NCBI GenBank assembly: GCA_027186245.1
Contig: CP114493.1
Location: forward strand, 7,385,501 to 7,449,500
Direction: 5' to 3'
Source: Coriaria nepalensis
Lineage: Eukaryota; Streptophyta; Magnoliopsida; Cucurbitales; Coriariaceae
DNA length: 64,000 nt
The notes beneath the pieces are model-generated. The model worked only from the letters and a program-made list of their open reading frames with translations. It searched no databases and was not told the DNA's origin. The translations under genes were made by a program, and so were the position numbers. This document shows, piece by piece, positions 47,239 through 58,219 of this stretch (position 1 is the first letter of the stretch; each line of letters begins with the position of its first letter).

Positions 47239-50200
47239 TGTTAGAATTTCGAAGTTGAGAGCAAAAAACAGAATACACTTTGTTTTCTGATAAAATTTGC
47301 TTACTTGCTAAAATGCAAGTTTTTCATTTCATTAATACTTAATAAAGAGATGATTACAAATCAGAACAATTACTAAAGTTAAAGTAAACTAAGACATCTC
47401 TAATCAACTAGGATTAGAAGTTACAATACTAGATTGGACATTACAAAAGTGCTAAGTACAATCAAGCACACAAAAACAGCAAAAAAGCTGTTCTGTAAAA
47501 ACAGCAAAGGCAAAAAGCTGTTACTGTAAAAACAGCTTTTGGCTTTGTGCTAAAATACCAAAAGTGAGATGATGGACTTTGGCATGCTTGATCTCGAAGC
47601 TTGAGGTCCAACCAACTTAAACAAACTTGCTTGAGGTTAGAGCAGCTCCATTTGAGGTCAAAATTGCACTAAAACAGAAACTTCACAAGGCCAAAATCAA
47701 TAAAACAGTAAAAGCAAGATTAGGCCTCAAGTTGAGTTTTAATGATCCGATCACCTTCAAACCAATTGCAACAAGTCATAAATGATGAGAGGAAGCTAAT
47801 GGAATTGGAGTCAATGCATTTGGATTAGGGAGTCAAAAAGTCAACATTTTTGGCTAATTTCCAATTGTGAAGTCACTAACCAAACAAGCAATCTTCAAAC
47901 ACTCCTCCTTGAATGTTTTGTGAGTGACTCCCAATTTACATTTGAAGTAATCAAACTTGAACCCGGAGAGAGGCTTGGTAAAGATGTCAGCATTCTGATT
48001 TTCAGAATTGCAATATTCTAACCTTATTTCTCCATTTTTGATAAGCTCCCTAATCACATGAAACTTGATCAAAATATGTTTTGTCTTTCCAAACTGAATT
48101 GGATTATCAGATATGGCAATAGCAGATTGACTATCACAGTAGATAGTTGTAGGATCCAATTGAATGAAACCAAGATCTTTCATCATTTTCCTTATCCAAG
48201 TTGCTTGATTGGCTGCTGAGGCTGCTGCAATGTACTCAGCTTCAGCCGTTGATTGAGCAACTACTTGCTGTTTCTTAGAGCTCCAGCAGAAGACCCCTGA
48301 TCCAAGTGAGAAGCAGAAGCCACTTGTGCTTTTCATGTCATCAATTGATCCGGCCCAATCACTGTCTACATAGCCATGTAAATTCAATTCTCCCTTCTCA
48401 TACCAGATTCCATTAGATGAGGTGCCACTTAGATATCTCAACATCCTCTTGGCAGCCCCATTATGCATTTGAGTTGGCTCATGCATGAATCTAGAGAGTA
48501 AGCAGGTAGCTTGCATAAGATCAGGCCTTGTTGCTGTTAGGTACATAAGACCTCCTATGAGACTCCTAAAGCTTGTTGAATCCACCCTTTCTGAACCATC
48601 AGATTTGGATAACTTTTCACCAGCAACTAGGGGAGTGGAAACAGGTTTAGAGCATTCCATCTTGAACCTTTTCAAAAGGTCATTAGCATACTTAGCTTGA
48701 GATATGAAGATCCCATTAGATAGTTGAAGAATCTCCATTCCAAGAAAGTATCTCATGCTTCCAAGATCAGTCATCTCAAATTCTATTTTCATATCAGATT
48801 TGAATTTTTCCACTAAGCTAGACTCACACCCGATCACCAACAAGTCATCAACATATAAAGAGACAATTAGAGTTGAGATACCTTGTTTGATGATGTAGAG
48901 GGTTTGATCACTCTCACTCCTTAGAAAGCCTTTGCTGATGAGGTAGCCATTGATCCTTGCATACCAAGCTCTTGGAGCTTGTTTCAGTCCATATAGAGCT
49001 TTGTGAAGTCTATACACTTGATCTTCCTTTCCCATTGTGATGAATCCCTCAGGTTGAGCCACATAGATCTCCTCCTCTAGGTAGCCATTAAGGAAGGCTG
49101 ACTTGACATCAAGTTGATCAATTTTCCACCCTTTTGAAGCTGCAATAGCTATTAGCATTCTGATCGTATCCAATCTAGCAACTGGAGCAAAGGTGTCTCC
49201 ATAATCAACTCCATGCTGTTGTGAATATCCCTTGACAACAAGTCTTGCTTTGTGCCTCTTGGTGGTTCCATCCGGATTGACTTTAACCTTGTAAATCCAC
49301 TTCACCCCAATGGTTTTCTTGCCTTCTGGTTTCTTGGTCAGTTTCCAAGTCTCATTCTTGTTAATTGTGGAAATCTCCTCATTCATTGCTTGTTCCCAAT
49401 TTAGATCACCTTTGGCCTCTTCATAGCAGCTAGGTTCTGAGATGGCCAAGTTGCATCTTTGATACACATCATCAATGCTTCTGAACCTTGGATTTTCAGG
49501 TTCATCCTCTTCATCAGACAAAGGTTCAGATTGCACAGCTTGCTCCTCCATCAATAATTCTGAGCTTTCTTCATCTTCATTGTCCCATTTGAAGCTTGCT
49601 AACTCATCAAATGTTACATCCCTACTGACCATAACCTTGTTGGACTTTGGGTTGAAAACTCTATATCCCTTGCTTTCAGCACTATAACCAACCAGCACAC
49701 ACTTTTCTGATTTTTCAGAGAGTTTATCCCTCTTGGCATCAGGGACATGGATGAAGCAAATTGAACCGAATACTTTGAGATGAGAGGCAGAAGGTTTGAG
49801 GTTGAACCATGCCTCATATGGAGTTTTTCCCTCCACAGCTTTGGTAGGAAGTCTGTTCAGTAGATGCACAGAGGTGAAGGCTGCCTCAGCCCAAAACCTT
49901 TTGGGGATCTTCTTCTCAAACAGCATGCTTCTAGACATCTCCATTACTGTTCGGTTTCTTCTTTCAGCAACCCCATTTTGCTGAGGTGAATAAGGCATTG
50001 TAAATTGGTGGACAATGCCTTGAGTTTCACAAAAATATTTGAACTCAGTTGAGTTGTATTCCCCTCCATTATCAGTCCTTAAGACTTTGATTTTCTTTTC
50101 TGACTGAGCTTCAACCAAGGCTTTGAACTTCTTGAACAGCCCGAACACTTCTGATTTATTCTTGAGAAAGTAAATCCAACAATACCTTGTTTGATCATCT

Positions 50201-53200
50201 ATAAACAGTAGGAAGAATTTGTTGTTGTTCAATGAGGGAACCTTCATAGGTCCACATACATCAGAGTGAACAATTTGAAGCTTCTTAGATGCTCTATTAG
50301 CTTGGTTGATAGGAAAAGGCTTCCTCTTCATTTTTCCAAGTTGACAGCATTCACAAATTTCAGTTTGAACTTGCAACTTTGGAATGTCTTCAACCAGCCC
50401 TTTTGAGCTCAGAATGCTAAGTTTCCTCAGGTCACAATGACCATATCTTTTGTGCCAAAGCCATGATTCATCAGCTTTGCTCATCATAGCCTTATGATCA
50501 CCATTTTCCCAATTTAGAGAGAAGCTGTTGTTGTTGATCTTGGCCTGAGCAATCAGCTTCATGTTGGAATCTAGGATTCTGCAGTATTCTTCTTGGAAGG
50601 TAAGACAGCAGCCACTCTTCATGATTTGCCCCACACTGAGAAGATTTTGATCCAGATTCGGAACATAAAGAACATCTTTGATTGTCCTTGCTCCATTGCT
50701 TGTCTTGACAGAAACAGTCCCTCTTCCTTCTGCCTTCAGAGTTTCACCATTGCCTACAATGACATTTGTCTTGCTTGACATGTCTAGGCTGAGAAACAAG
50801 TCTTTGTTGAAGGTCATGTGACTTGTGCATCCACTATCGATCAACCATTCATGCCTTTGTCTTGGTCTTTTGGCTTGTGTGACCATGAAAGCATTTTCTT
50901 CATCTTCAGCATGATTTGCTTGCTGAGATTTGTGATTTTCTATTTCATACTTCCTTTTTCTGCACTCCTTCTCCACATGACCAAATCTTTTGCAATAGGA
51001 GCATTGAGGTTTGCCCTTGTTCCAACAAGTCTTTTCAAAGTGCCCCTTTCTCTTGCAAATGGTACAAGTGTGTTCCTTCTTCTTGCTTGCAGGATTTGAA
51101 GGTTTGGAGCTGCTGCCTTGGTTGTCTCTTTTCCAAGGTTTTTTCTGATTTGCAAAGAAAGCACCTTCTGTAGTTGCATCTGTCCTATTTGAATGTCTCT
51201 TCTCATTTGCTTGAAGTGAGCCTACGAGTTCATTCATGGTCAGTTTGGACAGATCTTTGCTTTCCTCTATAGCATCCACTTTTGAGTCAAATTTGGAAGG
51301 CAAGCTCACCAACACTTTGTTCACGATGGAGCTCTCAGTAATGTCACTTCCTAGCATTCTCATTTGACTCACAATCTCATTTAGCTTATCCACATAAGCC
51401 TTGATAGGTTCATCATCTTTCATTCTTAGAGCTTCAAAGTCTCTTCTTGCAGTGAGCAAGTTGACAGCTCTAACCCTTTTGGTTCCATGGAATTCTGCTT
51501 GAAGAGTATCCCACACTGATTTGGCATTTTTGAGGCCAAGAATTCTTGTGTGAATCTCATTCGAAATGGCAGATTGGATGACTGTAAGGGCTCTATAGTT
51601 CTTCAATCTCTTTTCCTTGTCTGCCTTCAGTTGGTTGACTGTGAAGTGCTCATCTTCAGCAGGAGGTTCGTAGCCTTCTTCCACTGCTTCCCATAGATCA
51701 AATGCAATAAGGTAATTTTGCATCTTGTCATTCCATATGTGATAGTCTTTTCTACTGAAAACAGGTGGAGAGGGAAGATTCACACTGTTGGAAGACATTT
51801 CTGATTTTCTGGTTTTTTGAGTAGGTAAGAATCTGTTTTTTTTTTATCGATTGAAGTTGGAGAGAAAGAATGGATGATGATCAGGCCCCTTAAGAATTAA
51901 GCTCTGATACCATGTTAGAATTTCGAAGTTGAGAGCAAAAAACAGAATACACTTTGTTTTCTGATAAAATTTGCTTACTTGCTAAAATGCAAGTTTTTCA
52001 TTTCATTAATACTTAATAAAGAGATGATTACAAATCAGAACAATTACTAAAGTTAAAGTAAACTAAGACATCTCTAATCAACTAGGATTAGAAGTTACAA
52101 TACTAGATTGGACATTACAAAAGTGCTAAGTACAATCAAGCACACAAAAACAGCAAAAAAGCTGTTCTGTAAAAACAGCAAAGGCAAAAAGCTGTTACTG
52201 TAAAAACAGCTTTTGGCTTTGTGCTAAAATACCAAAAGTGAGATGATGGACTTTGGCATGCTTGATCTCGAAGCTTGAGGTCCAACCAACTTAAACAAAC
52301 TTGCTTGAGGTTAGAGCAGCTCCATTTGAGGTCAAAATTGCACTAAAACAGAAACTTCACAAGGCCAAAATCAATAAAACAGTAAAAGCAAGATTAGACC
52401 TCAAGTTGAGTTTTAATGATCCGATCACCTTCAAACCAATTGCAACAAGTCATAAATGATGAGAGGAAGCTAATGGAATTGGAGTCAATGCATTTGGATT
52501 AGGGAGTCAAAAAGTCAACGTTTTTGGCTAATTTCCAATTGTGAAGTCACTAACCAAACAAGCAATCTTCAAACAACAACTACGTTTCTTATCACAGATT
52601 TTGCAGATAAGAAAAATAACAAAACATTGAAGATAGCACTAGGTAGGAGTTTGCTATTTTTTTTCTTGTTATTTTCTTCCACCCCTTTTCTGTTCTTCCA
52701 TTTTTCACCAATACAACTTCTTTCACAATGTCTACAACTTTTGTTAGAATACCTTATTGGTCCTTATTTTTATTCATTCTCAGGTATGGGAATTGGGCTC
52801 CCTAATATACTATTATTATGTTGCTTTTATGTTCTTCGGTATTATAGAAGGAGACATGCTGGTGCTGCTTCAGAATCAGACTCTGAATGGAACAATGCTT
52901 ACTATTGTGTCCCTCTTTTCTCCTACACCGAGCTCAAACAAGCCACTCAGAATTTCGACAGTTCTAGAAAACTCGGACATGGAGGTTTCGCAACCGTTTA
53001 CTATGGTACAAAGAATATTGGCTCGGTTAGATTTAAGTTCAATTTATATTTTCATAGGATATGGGGATGAGAAATATAATTTTATCACTTGATTTTTTAA
53101 TTCTGATTAGGGAAGCTCCGAGATGGTCGTGAAGTAGCAGTAAAGCGCCTCTATCAACAAAGCAGATGGATCGAAAAACAATTCATCAATGAGATTCAAA

Positions 53201-54009
53201 TCCTTGCACGTTTACGCCATCAAAATCTTGTATGCCTTTACGGTAGTACCTCAAGACAAAGCCATGAACTTCTCTTAGTCTACGAATTCATTCCCAATGG
53301 AACCATTGCGGATCATCTTCATGGAAAACGCGTGTTTGTCACTGCGTTGACCTGGCCTATCCGTATGAACATCGCCATACAAACAGCAAGTGCCCTGTCT
53401 TACCTTCATGCTTCGGACATTATTCATAGGGATGTGAAGACTAATAACATTCTCCTTGACAACAACTTTTGTGTCAAAGTAGCCGATTTTGGGATTTCTA
53501 GGTTGTTCCCGAATGATGTCACTCATGTTTCAACTTGTCCACAAGGGACACCTGGGTATGTCGATCCAGAATATCACCAGTACTTCCAACTTACAGAGAA
53601 GAGTGATGTTTATAGTTTTGGGGTCGTGTTAATTGAGTTGATATCATCAATGAGAGCCGTTGATATAACCAGGCCGTGCCATGAGATGAATTTGGCTAGC
53701 ATGGCTTTGAGTAAAATTGCAAAGAGGGAGTTTCCTGAGTTGGTTGATTCTAGTCTTGGATTTGAGTCGGATAGTAATATTCGAAGAATGATGATTGCAG
53801 TGTCACGGTTAGCTTTTCGATGCTTGCAGAAGAAAAGAGATAGAAGGCCTACAATGGAAGAGGTTCTAGTTGCTTTGAAGAAGATTGAGAGTGGTAATGA
53901 AGAGTTGGAGAATGATTATGAAGAAGCAGTCTGTAATTCTCAGGAGGCGGATGAGTTCGGCTTGTTGCAGTATACGGGTCATCCAGCTTCGCCTATTTCC
54001 GGACGATAG
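46420..54009 (+). CDS. LRK10-like receptor kinase, copy B (apparent recombinant; Copia in intron 1)
   Basis: Exons 46420-47152, 52607-52642, 52784-53005, 53111-54009; 629 aa, frame intact. The ectodomain has 'CPPFYCNDKLDQIYFPF' and 'CYSCYDRGGECKL', the helix 'GIGLPNILLLCCFYVL', and kinase motifs 'LGHGGFATVYYG', 'VAVKRL', 'IIHRDVKTNNILLDNN', 'ADFGISRL', 'GTPGYVDPEYH'. Exons 1-2 and the start of intron 2 are nearly identical to copy C, while the end of intron 2, exon 3 and exon 4 resemble copy A, so the gene looks recombinant with a switch near 52750-52765. Intron 1 is 5454 nt because of a 5337-bp Copia element plus its 5-bp duplication; without them it would be 112 nt, the same as in copy C. 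Correct splicing across the element would give a complete receptor, but reduced or truncated transcripts are likely. Confidence 0.9.
47234..47238. repeat. Target-site duplication (ACAAC), left
   Basis: ACAAC directly before the left LTR, repeated at 52576-52580 directly after the right LTR. Copy C shows the same site unduplicated and uninterrupted near 56743. Confidence 0.95.
47239..47901 (-). repeat. Copia 3' LTR
   Basis: 663 bp, TG...CA ends. It holds the last codons and stop of the polyprotein frame (stop at 47854). It contains a local repeat of 'aaaacagc'/'gctgtt' near 47475-47540 that can form a small hairpin. Confidence 0.95.
47854..51798 (-). CDS. Copia Gag-Pol polyprotein
   Basis: 1314 aa in one frame. 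Gag with a DUF4219/UBN2-type region (about 10-200); two CX2CX4HX4C zinc knuckles (245-258, 266-279); aspartic protease with DSG at 321-323; GAG-pre-integrase zinc region (about 440-490); integrase core with D513, D576 and E612; reverse transcriptase with YVDD at 982-985; RNase H from about 1140 with Asp and Glu residues in 'YVDSDWAG' and 'STAEAEYIAA'. The order PR-IN-RT-RH is that of Ty1/Copia. The frame begins about 110 bp inside the 5' LTR border and ends 48 nt inside the 3' LTR. No frameshift or stop separates gag from pol. Confidence 0.96.
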   Translation of the reverse strand: MSSNSVNLPSPPVFSRKDYHIWNDKMQNYLIAFDLWEAVEEGYEPPAEDEHFTVNQLKADKEKRLKNYRALTVIQSAISNEIHTRILGLKNAKSVWDTLQAEFHGTKRVRAVNLLTARRDFEALRMKDDEPIKAYVDKLNEIVSQMRMLGSDITESSIVNKVLVSLPSKFDSKVDAIEESKDLSKLTMNELVGSLQANEKRHSNRTDATTEGAFFANQKKPWKRDNQGSSSKPSNPASKKKEHTCTICKRKGHFEKTCWNKGKPQCSYCKRFGHVEKECRKRKYEIENHKSQQANHAEDEENAFMVTQAKRPRQRHEWLIDSGCTSHMTFNKDLFLSLDMSSKTNVIVGNGETLKAEGRGTVSVKTSNGARTIKDVLYVPNLDQNLLSVGQIMKSGCCLTFQEEYCRILDSNMKLIAQAKINNNSFSLNWENGDHKAMMSKADESWLWHKRYGHCDLRKLSILSSKGLVEDIPKLQVQTEICECCQLGKMKRKPFPINQANRASKKLQIVHSDVCGPMKVPSLNNNKFFLLFIDDQTRYCWIYFLKNKSEVFGLFKKFKALVEAQSEKKIKVLRTDNGGEYNSTEFKYFCETQGIVHQFTMPYSPQQNGVAERRNRTVMEMSRSMLFEKKIPKRFWAEAAFTSVHLLNRLPTKAVEGKTPYEAWFNLKPSASHLKVFGSICFIHVPDAKRDKLSEKSEKCVLVGYSAESKGYRVFNPKSNKVMVSRDVTFDELASFKWDNEDEESSELLMEEQAVQSEPLSDEEDEPENPRFRSIDDVYQRCNLAISEPSCYEEAKGDLNWEQAMNEEISTINKNETWKLTKKPEGKKTIGVKWIYKVKVNPDGTTKRHKARLVVKGYSQQHGVDYGDTFAPVARLDTIRMLIAIAASKGWKIDQLDVKSAFLNGYLEEEIYVAQPEGFITMGKEDQVYRLHKALYGLKQAPRAWYARINGYLISKGFLRSESDQTLYIIKQGISTLIVSLYVDDLLVIGCESSLVEKFKSDMKIEFEMTDLGSMRYFLGMEILQLSNGIFISQAKYANDLLKRFKMECSKPVSTPLVAGEKLSKSDGSERVDSTSFRSLIGGLMYLTATRPDLMQATCLLSRFMHEPTQMHNGAAKRMLRYLSGTSSNGIWYEKGELNLHGYVDSDWAGSIDDMKSTSGFCFSLGSGVFCWSSKKQQVVAQSTAEAEYIAAASAANQATWIRKMMKDLGFIQLDPTTIYCDSQSAIAISDNPIQFGKTKHILIKFHVIRELIKNGEIRLEYCNSENQNADIFTKPLSGFKFDYFKCKLGVTHKTFKEECLKIACLVSDFTIGN
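47902..47910 (-). other. Polypurine tract
   Basis: AAGGAGGAG on the minus strand, immediately 5' of the 3' LTR; the expected primer site for plus-strand DNA synthesis. Confidence 0.8.
51901..51912 (-). other. Primer binding site (initiator tRNA-Met type)
   Basis: TGGTATCAGAGC on the minus strand, directly adjacent to the 5' LTR; complementary to the 3' end of plant initiator tRNA-Met, the usual primer of Copia elements. Confidence 0.92.
51913..52575 (-). repeat. Copia 5' LTR
   Basis: 663 bp, two mismatches to the 3' LTR. It should carry the element's promoter, directing transcription antisense to the host gene. Confidence 0.95.
52576..52580. repeat. Target-site duplication (ACAAC), right
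   Basis: Second copy of the 5-bp target sequence, followed by the remainder of the host intron. Confidence 0.95.
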
Positions 54010-55698
54010 TCGGAATAACAGTGAAAACTTTTAAATAATTTTCCTATCTGCTAGGTTATTAATGAAGATTGATACATACCAATTGTGAAAATAAATTCAA
54101 AACTAAACTCAATTTACCTTAACAACAGAACCAGTAACATCATGTTGTAATACGAAAGGGAAAAACATCATAACATAATATTTTACTACACTGTTTAGAT
54201 TGCAATCATTAACTTTTTGACTATTCATATAGTCGTGATATTAAATAACATACTTATCTCTTACATTGAATTCCATTTTGGGATGGATTTTACTAGAGGA
54301 AAGACGAAGGGACGTGACATGATTAGCAATGAGTAGTGGACGGCACACTGCTCGAGGTCTTAAAAGGAGACATAGAAACTTGAGTTGAAGATGTAGCAAC
54401 TCCCCGGACTCCGTTCACAAGATGTTAAGGGCTAACTGTTGATATAATTTTCACCATCTCCGGACAAAAAATAAAGAGAGGACTAAGGCCATGCATCCCG
54501 AGCTGATGAACTACAGCTAGGGTCTGGGAGTGCCGGCCAGGTAAGGTTGGAACCAGACCTGTTAGACACTATGACGCCAGGGTTTGGTCAGGCGTCTAAT
54601 GTGTGAATGGAGGATTGAGAGCAACAAGAGTGAAAAGTGTTGTTGGCCAGTGCGGTTAGCTCATTGTGTTTCACAGGGCGTGGTTGAAGATCAATGGATA
54701 AGAATCTCTGACATAATTAGTGAGGGGTAAATTTTTGACAAGTGTATATAATTAGGAAAATATTAGGAACATTAGGACATTATTAGTGTGTGCAAACCAT
54801 GGCCGGCCCTGTATAAAGATACAGTTAGTATATAAATATCAAAATTTTGAAAATTCTTACTATTTTTTTTAAAAAAATTAATATAAACATATCATACACA
54901 ATTTCGACTTACCTTCCATCTCACGGCGGCGGAAGCCTGACGGAGGAATATACCGTTGCTGACAGAATATGAACATCAATAATATGGAAACCGTATTGAA
55001 TGGACCGAATCCAAATTCCAAAATACTCAACTGGTGTGAGTGGGACCAAAGGAAAATTGTGTGGAAAAGTATGCACGAAGACGTAAAAGATGTGGCTAGA
55101 AATTCTTTGGACAAGATTCGTCACTACTACTACATCAACCTATAAATGTCTTCGTCTTCTTCGTCTAGTTTAGCATTTGAAAGAAAAATTGAACTCTGAA
55201 TTTCATTCAAATTTAAAAAGTACATTGAATTTTCTTTGAAAGGGTTTCACAAGAAACTGATTAGGTATAGATACTAGAACTTCAAAATTTGTAAAGACAG
55301 AATTACAATTCCAATTACTAACTAAATAATCCACATATTATGTTTTATGATCATTATTTTAATTAAAGTTGGATAGATTCCTAGTACTTTCTCCTCTTCA
55401 AACTCATATAAGTAATGTTTCAGTGTGTAGTAATTGTGACAGAGACATCCGAGAGCTCCACTAATGTTTCACGTTTGGGCTTTGCTTCACTTTGGAAGAG
55501 TAGAAAATTTGTAGTCCAGTCTAGAGAAGAAGTAAGAACTTGTCGAAAAATGAATGAAAGAAAGAAATTAAATAAATACAAAAAATAAAATTCTTGAATG
55601 GGTCCAACCGTCCAGCAGGGAAAGTATGAACGAAATGAAATGAAATGAAATGAAATGAAATGAAAGTCGATACTCATATCAGATCATAAGGTTATTAT
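54010..55698. other. Spacer between copies B and C
   Basis: No intact gene. The 54300-54720 part is less AT-rich and looks like an old repeat of unknown type. Around 54905-55130 the minus strand has a short open frame ending at a good donor (ATGGAAG|GTAAGT), but I recognise no protein. A GAAAT pentanucleotide repeat lies at 55631-55665. Confidence 0.45.
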
Positions 55699-56935
55699 GA
55701 TTGGCCCCGCTCTGTAAGTCCTGCATAAGTCAATGTTCCAAGTCAATGACGACCGTGTTGAAAAAAATAAAATAAATAAATTTAAATAATATTTATTATA
55801 TTGTGAGCTGATTCTCCACGGAACGATGAATGTTTTATACCAACAGGTTGCTTGAATCCATTACAAAACCATTTCATTTCATTTCATTCTTCTTCTTCTT
55901 CTTCTTGTTTTTAAGGAATTTCCAGGATGCAGTCTATCTATTTGTTAATCCTCTTCCTTTCCTCTTATCCACCCCTTCTTCATTCAGCAGGAGATGAAAC
56001 CAAATCATCATATCTAAACTGTCCACCCTTCTACTGTAATGACAAGCTCGATCAAATCTACTTCCCTTTCAACAACATATCAAACCCAGAGTGTGGCATC
56101 TTCACAATTAAAGACTGCGAACCCGAACAAAGTCCGAAAACCCAATTACAACGGAACAATCCAATTAGATGGTATGGTCTTGATAGTGTTTCTCAAGCTG
56201 TTGGTATGATTCCTGAAGTCTATATTAACGATCCAGTACTCCAGAATAAAATATATCGGAATGATTGTTCCGTTCTAGATGACCTGGCACTCCCTCGGCC
56301 AACTGAACTACTCTCTGTTTTACCTACAAGTAATCGGACCTTGTTCAAATGCAAACAAACTGTTCGTCCCAAACCTCCTTTCCCTGTGAAATTGGATTCA
56401 ACAAAGTGCAATGGTTATGAGTTCTACTACAGTCTCCTCAACAACCCCACGCCTGATTCTCCGCCAGAAAATTGCTCTATAATTAATGTCCCAGTACACA
56501 ATAACAGCATTTGTGATGATCTGTTCGGAGAGACTGCAAATTTGGCTGCTGAATTTGTACTTAGACTGCACGTTTTGCCCGATTGTTATTCATGTTACGG
56601 TCGAGGAGGAGAATGTAAGCTTAATGCCCAGGGAAAATACTATTGTACCAAATCAGAAGGTATGGTGACATATTTGGGCCAACTTTGTTCAGAGTTATCA
56701 ATACATCGGGTGGAGTCTATTAATATATTTGAATGCTAACACAACTACGTTTCTTATCACTGATTTTGCAGATAAGAAAAATAACAAAACATTGAAGATA
56801 GCATTAGGTAGGAGTTTGCTATTTTTTTTCTTGTTATTTTCTTCCACCCCTTTTCTGTTCTTCCATTTTTCACCAATACAACTTCTTTCACAATGTCTAC
56901 AACTTTTGTTAGAATAAATCCATTTGGTTTCTCTT
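55699..56935 (+). repeat. Recent duplication block, copy C side
   Basis: Nearly identical to 46190-47238 joined to 52581-52750. It includes the promoter, exon 1, intron 1, exon 2 and the first part of intron 2, and lacks the Copia insertion. Confidence 0.92.
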
Positions 56936-58216
56936 TTAAATTTCTGTTCCAGGTATTGGACTCCCAGCAATATTTCTATGTTTAGTTTTTGGTTTCTGCT
57001 ACTACAAAAGAAGACGATTTACTTCATACTTTCGGCCAAGAAATTCTCTAACCCACACAAGATCAGACCTTGAAGCGGATAGTGCATGCTATGGAGTGCC
57101 TGTTTTCTCCTATAAAGAACTCCAAGAAGCCACTAGCAATTTTGATCAAGCTAGAGAAGTTGGAGACGGAGGTTTCGGAACCGTATACCACGGTAATAAA
57201 AAACCTTCCATTTCCACTACCCCTATTAGCAATCTTGTTCCTTGAATTCCTCAGAAACCATTTATCTTTATTCGTAATTAGGGAAACTCAAAGATGGGCG
57301 GGAAGTAGCTGTCAAGCGACTTTACCAGCACAACTGGAGAAGGGTAGAACAGTTCATAAATGAGATTCAAATCCTCACTTGCTTACGTCATAAAAATCTT
57401 GTCTCCCTTTACGGGTGTACCTCAAGACATAGCCGTGAACTTCTCTTAGTCTATGAATATATTCCTAACGGCACAGTTGCAGATCATCTTCACGGCGAAA
57501 GAGCAGACCCCAGTCTGCTGACATGGCGTATTCGTATGAGCATCGCCATAGAAACGGCAAGTGCCTTGTCTTACCTTCATGCTTCAGATATTATTCATAG
57601 AGATGTGAAGACTAATAACATTCTCCTTGACAACAATTTCTGCGTCAAAGTGGCCGATTTTGGGCTTTCTAGGTTGTTCCCAAATTATGTCACTCATGTC
57701 TCTACGGCACCACAGGGGACACCTGGTTATGTGGACCCAGAGTATAACCAGTGTTACCAGCTTACAACTAAGAGTGATGTGTATAGTTTTGGAGTTGTAC
57801 TGATTGAGCTGATATCTTCTATGCTAGCTGTTGATATAACTAGACATAGACACGAGATAAATTTGTCAACCATGGCGATAGACAAGATTTTACAATGTAA
57901 GTATGACGAGTTGGTCGATCCTAGACTAGGGTTTGATTCAGATAGTGAAGTTCAAAGGATGATAATTGAAGTAGCAGGACTAGCTTTTCAGTGCTTGCAA
58001 CAAGCCAAGGAATCAAGACCCACTATGGAAGAGGTGCTAACGGCTTTGAAGGGAATTGAAAGTGGAAATGATGAGTTAGAAAATCATGAGGTGATTCATA
58101 ATTCACCTAACAGCTATGAGATTGGGTTGTCGAAGAATATGGGGCATCCATTGTCACCTGTTTCGGTGGCAGATACCTGGGCTAGTTGCAAGAGTTCAGC
58201 TAACATTAGTGGTTGA
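55927..58216 (+). CDS. LRK10-like receptor kinase (LRK10L1.2/WAK-like), copy C
   Basis: Exons 55927-56659, 56772-56807, 56953-57192, 57282-58216; 647 aa. The ectodomain is nearly the same as in copy B ('CPPFYCNDKLDQIYFPF', 'CYSCYGRGGECKL'). The membrane helix is 'GIGLPAIFLCLVFGFCYY', followed by a longer juxtamembrane segment than in A and B ('RRRFTSYFRPRNSLTHTRSD'), typical of LRK10L1.2. Kinase motifs: 'VGDGGFGTVYHG', 'VAVKRL', 'IIHRDVKTNNILLDNN', 'ADFGLSRLF', 'GTPGYVDPEY'. The C-terminal tail is longer (to 'SSANISG'). It probably represents the ancestral gene form, with A and B more derived in exon 3. RD kinase, complete. Confidence 0.93.
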
Positions 58217-58219
58217 CTT

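Larger units (their letters stand above)
47239..52575 (-). mobile_element. Full-length Ty1/Copia LTR retrotransposon
   Basis: 5337 bp, lying antisense to the host kinase gene inside its first intron. LTRs of 663 bp each (47239-47901 and 51913-52575) start TG and end CA and differ at only two positions (47724/52398 and 47846/52520). It has a tRNA-iMet-type primer binding site next to the 5' LTR, a purine tract next to the 3' LTR, one uninterrupted polyprotein frame and a 5-bp target duplication. All parts needed for autonomous movement are visible, so the element is probably competent or very recently was. Confidence 0.97.

Noticed and set aside
48485..51206. Plus-strand ORFs of 60-93 codons within the Copia element
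   Set aside because: Shadows of the minus-strand polyprotein frame.
54921..55124. Possible minus-strand exon ending at ATGGAAG|GTAAGT
   Set aside because: Good donor but no recognisable protein and no second exon found.
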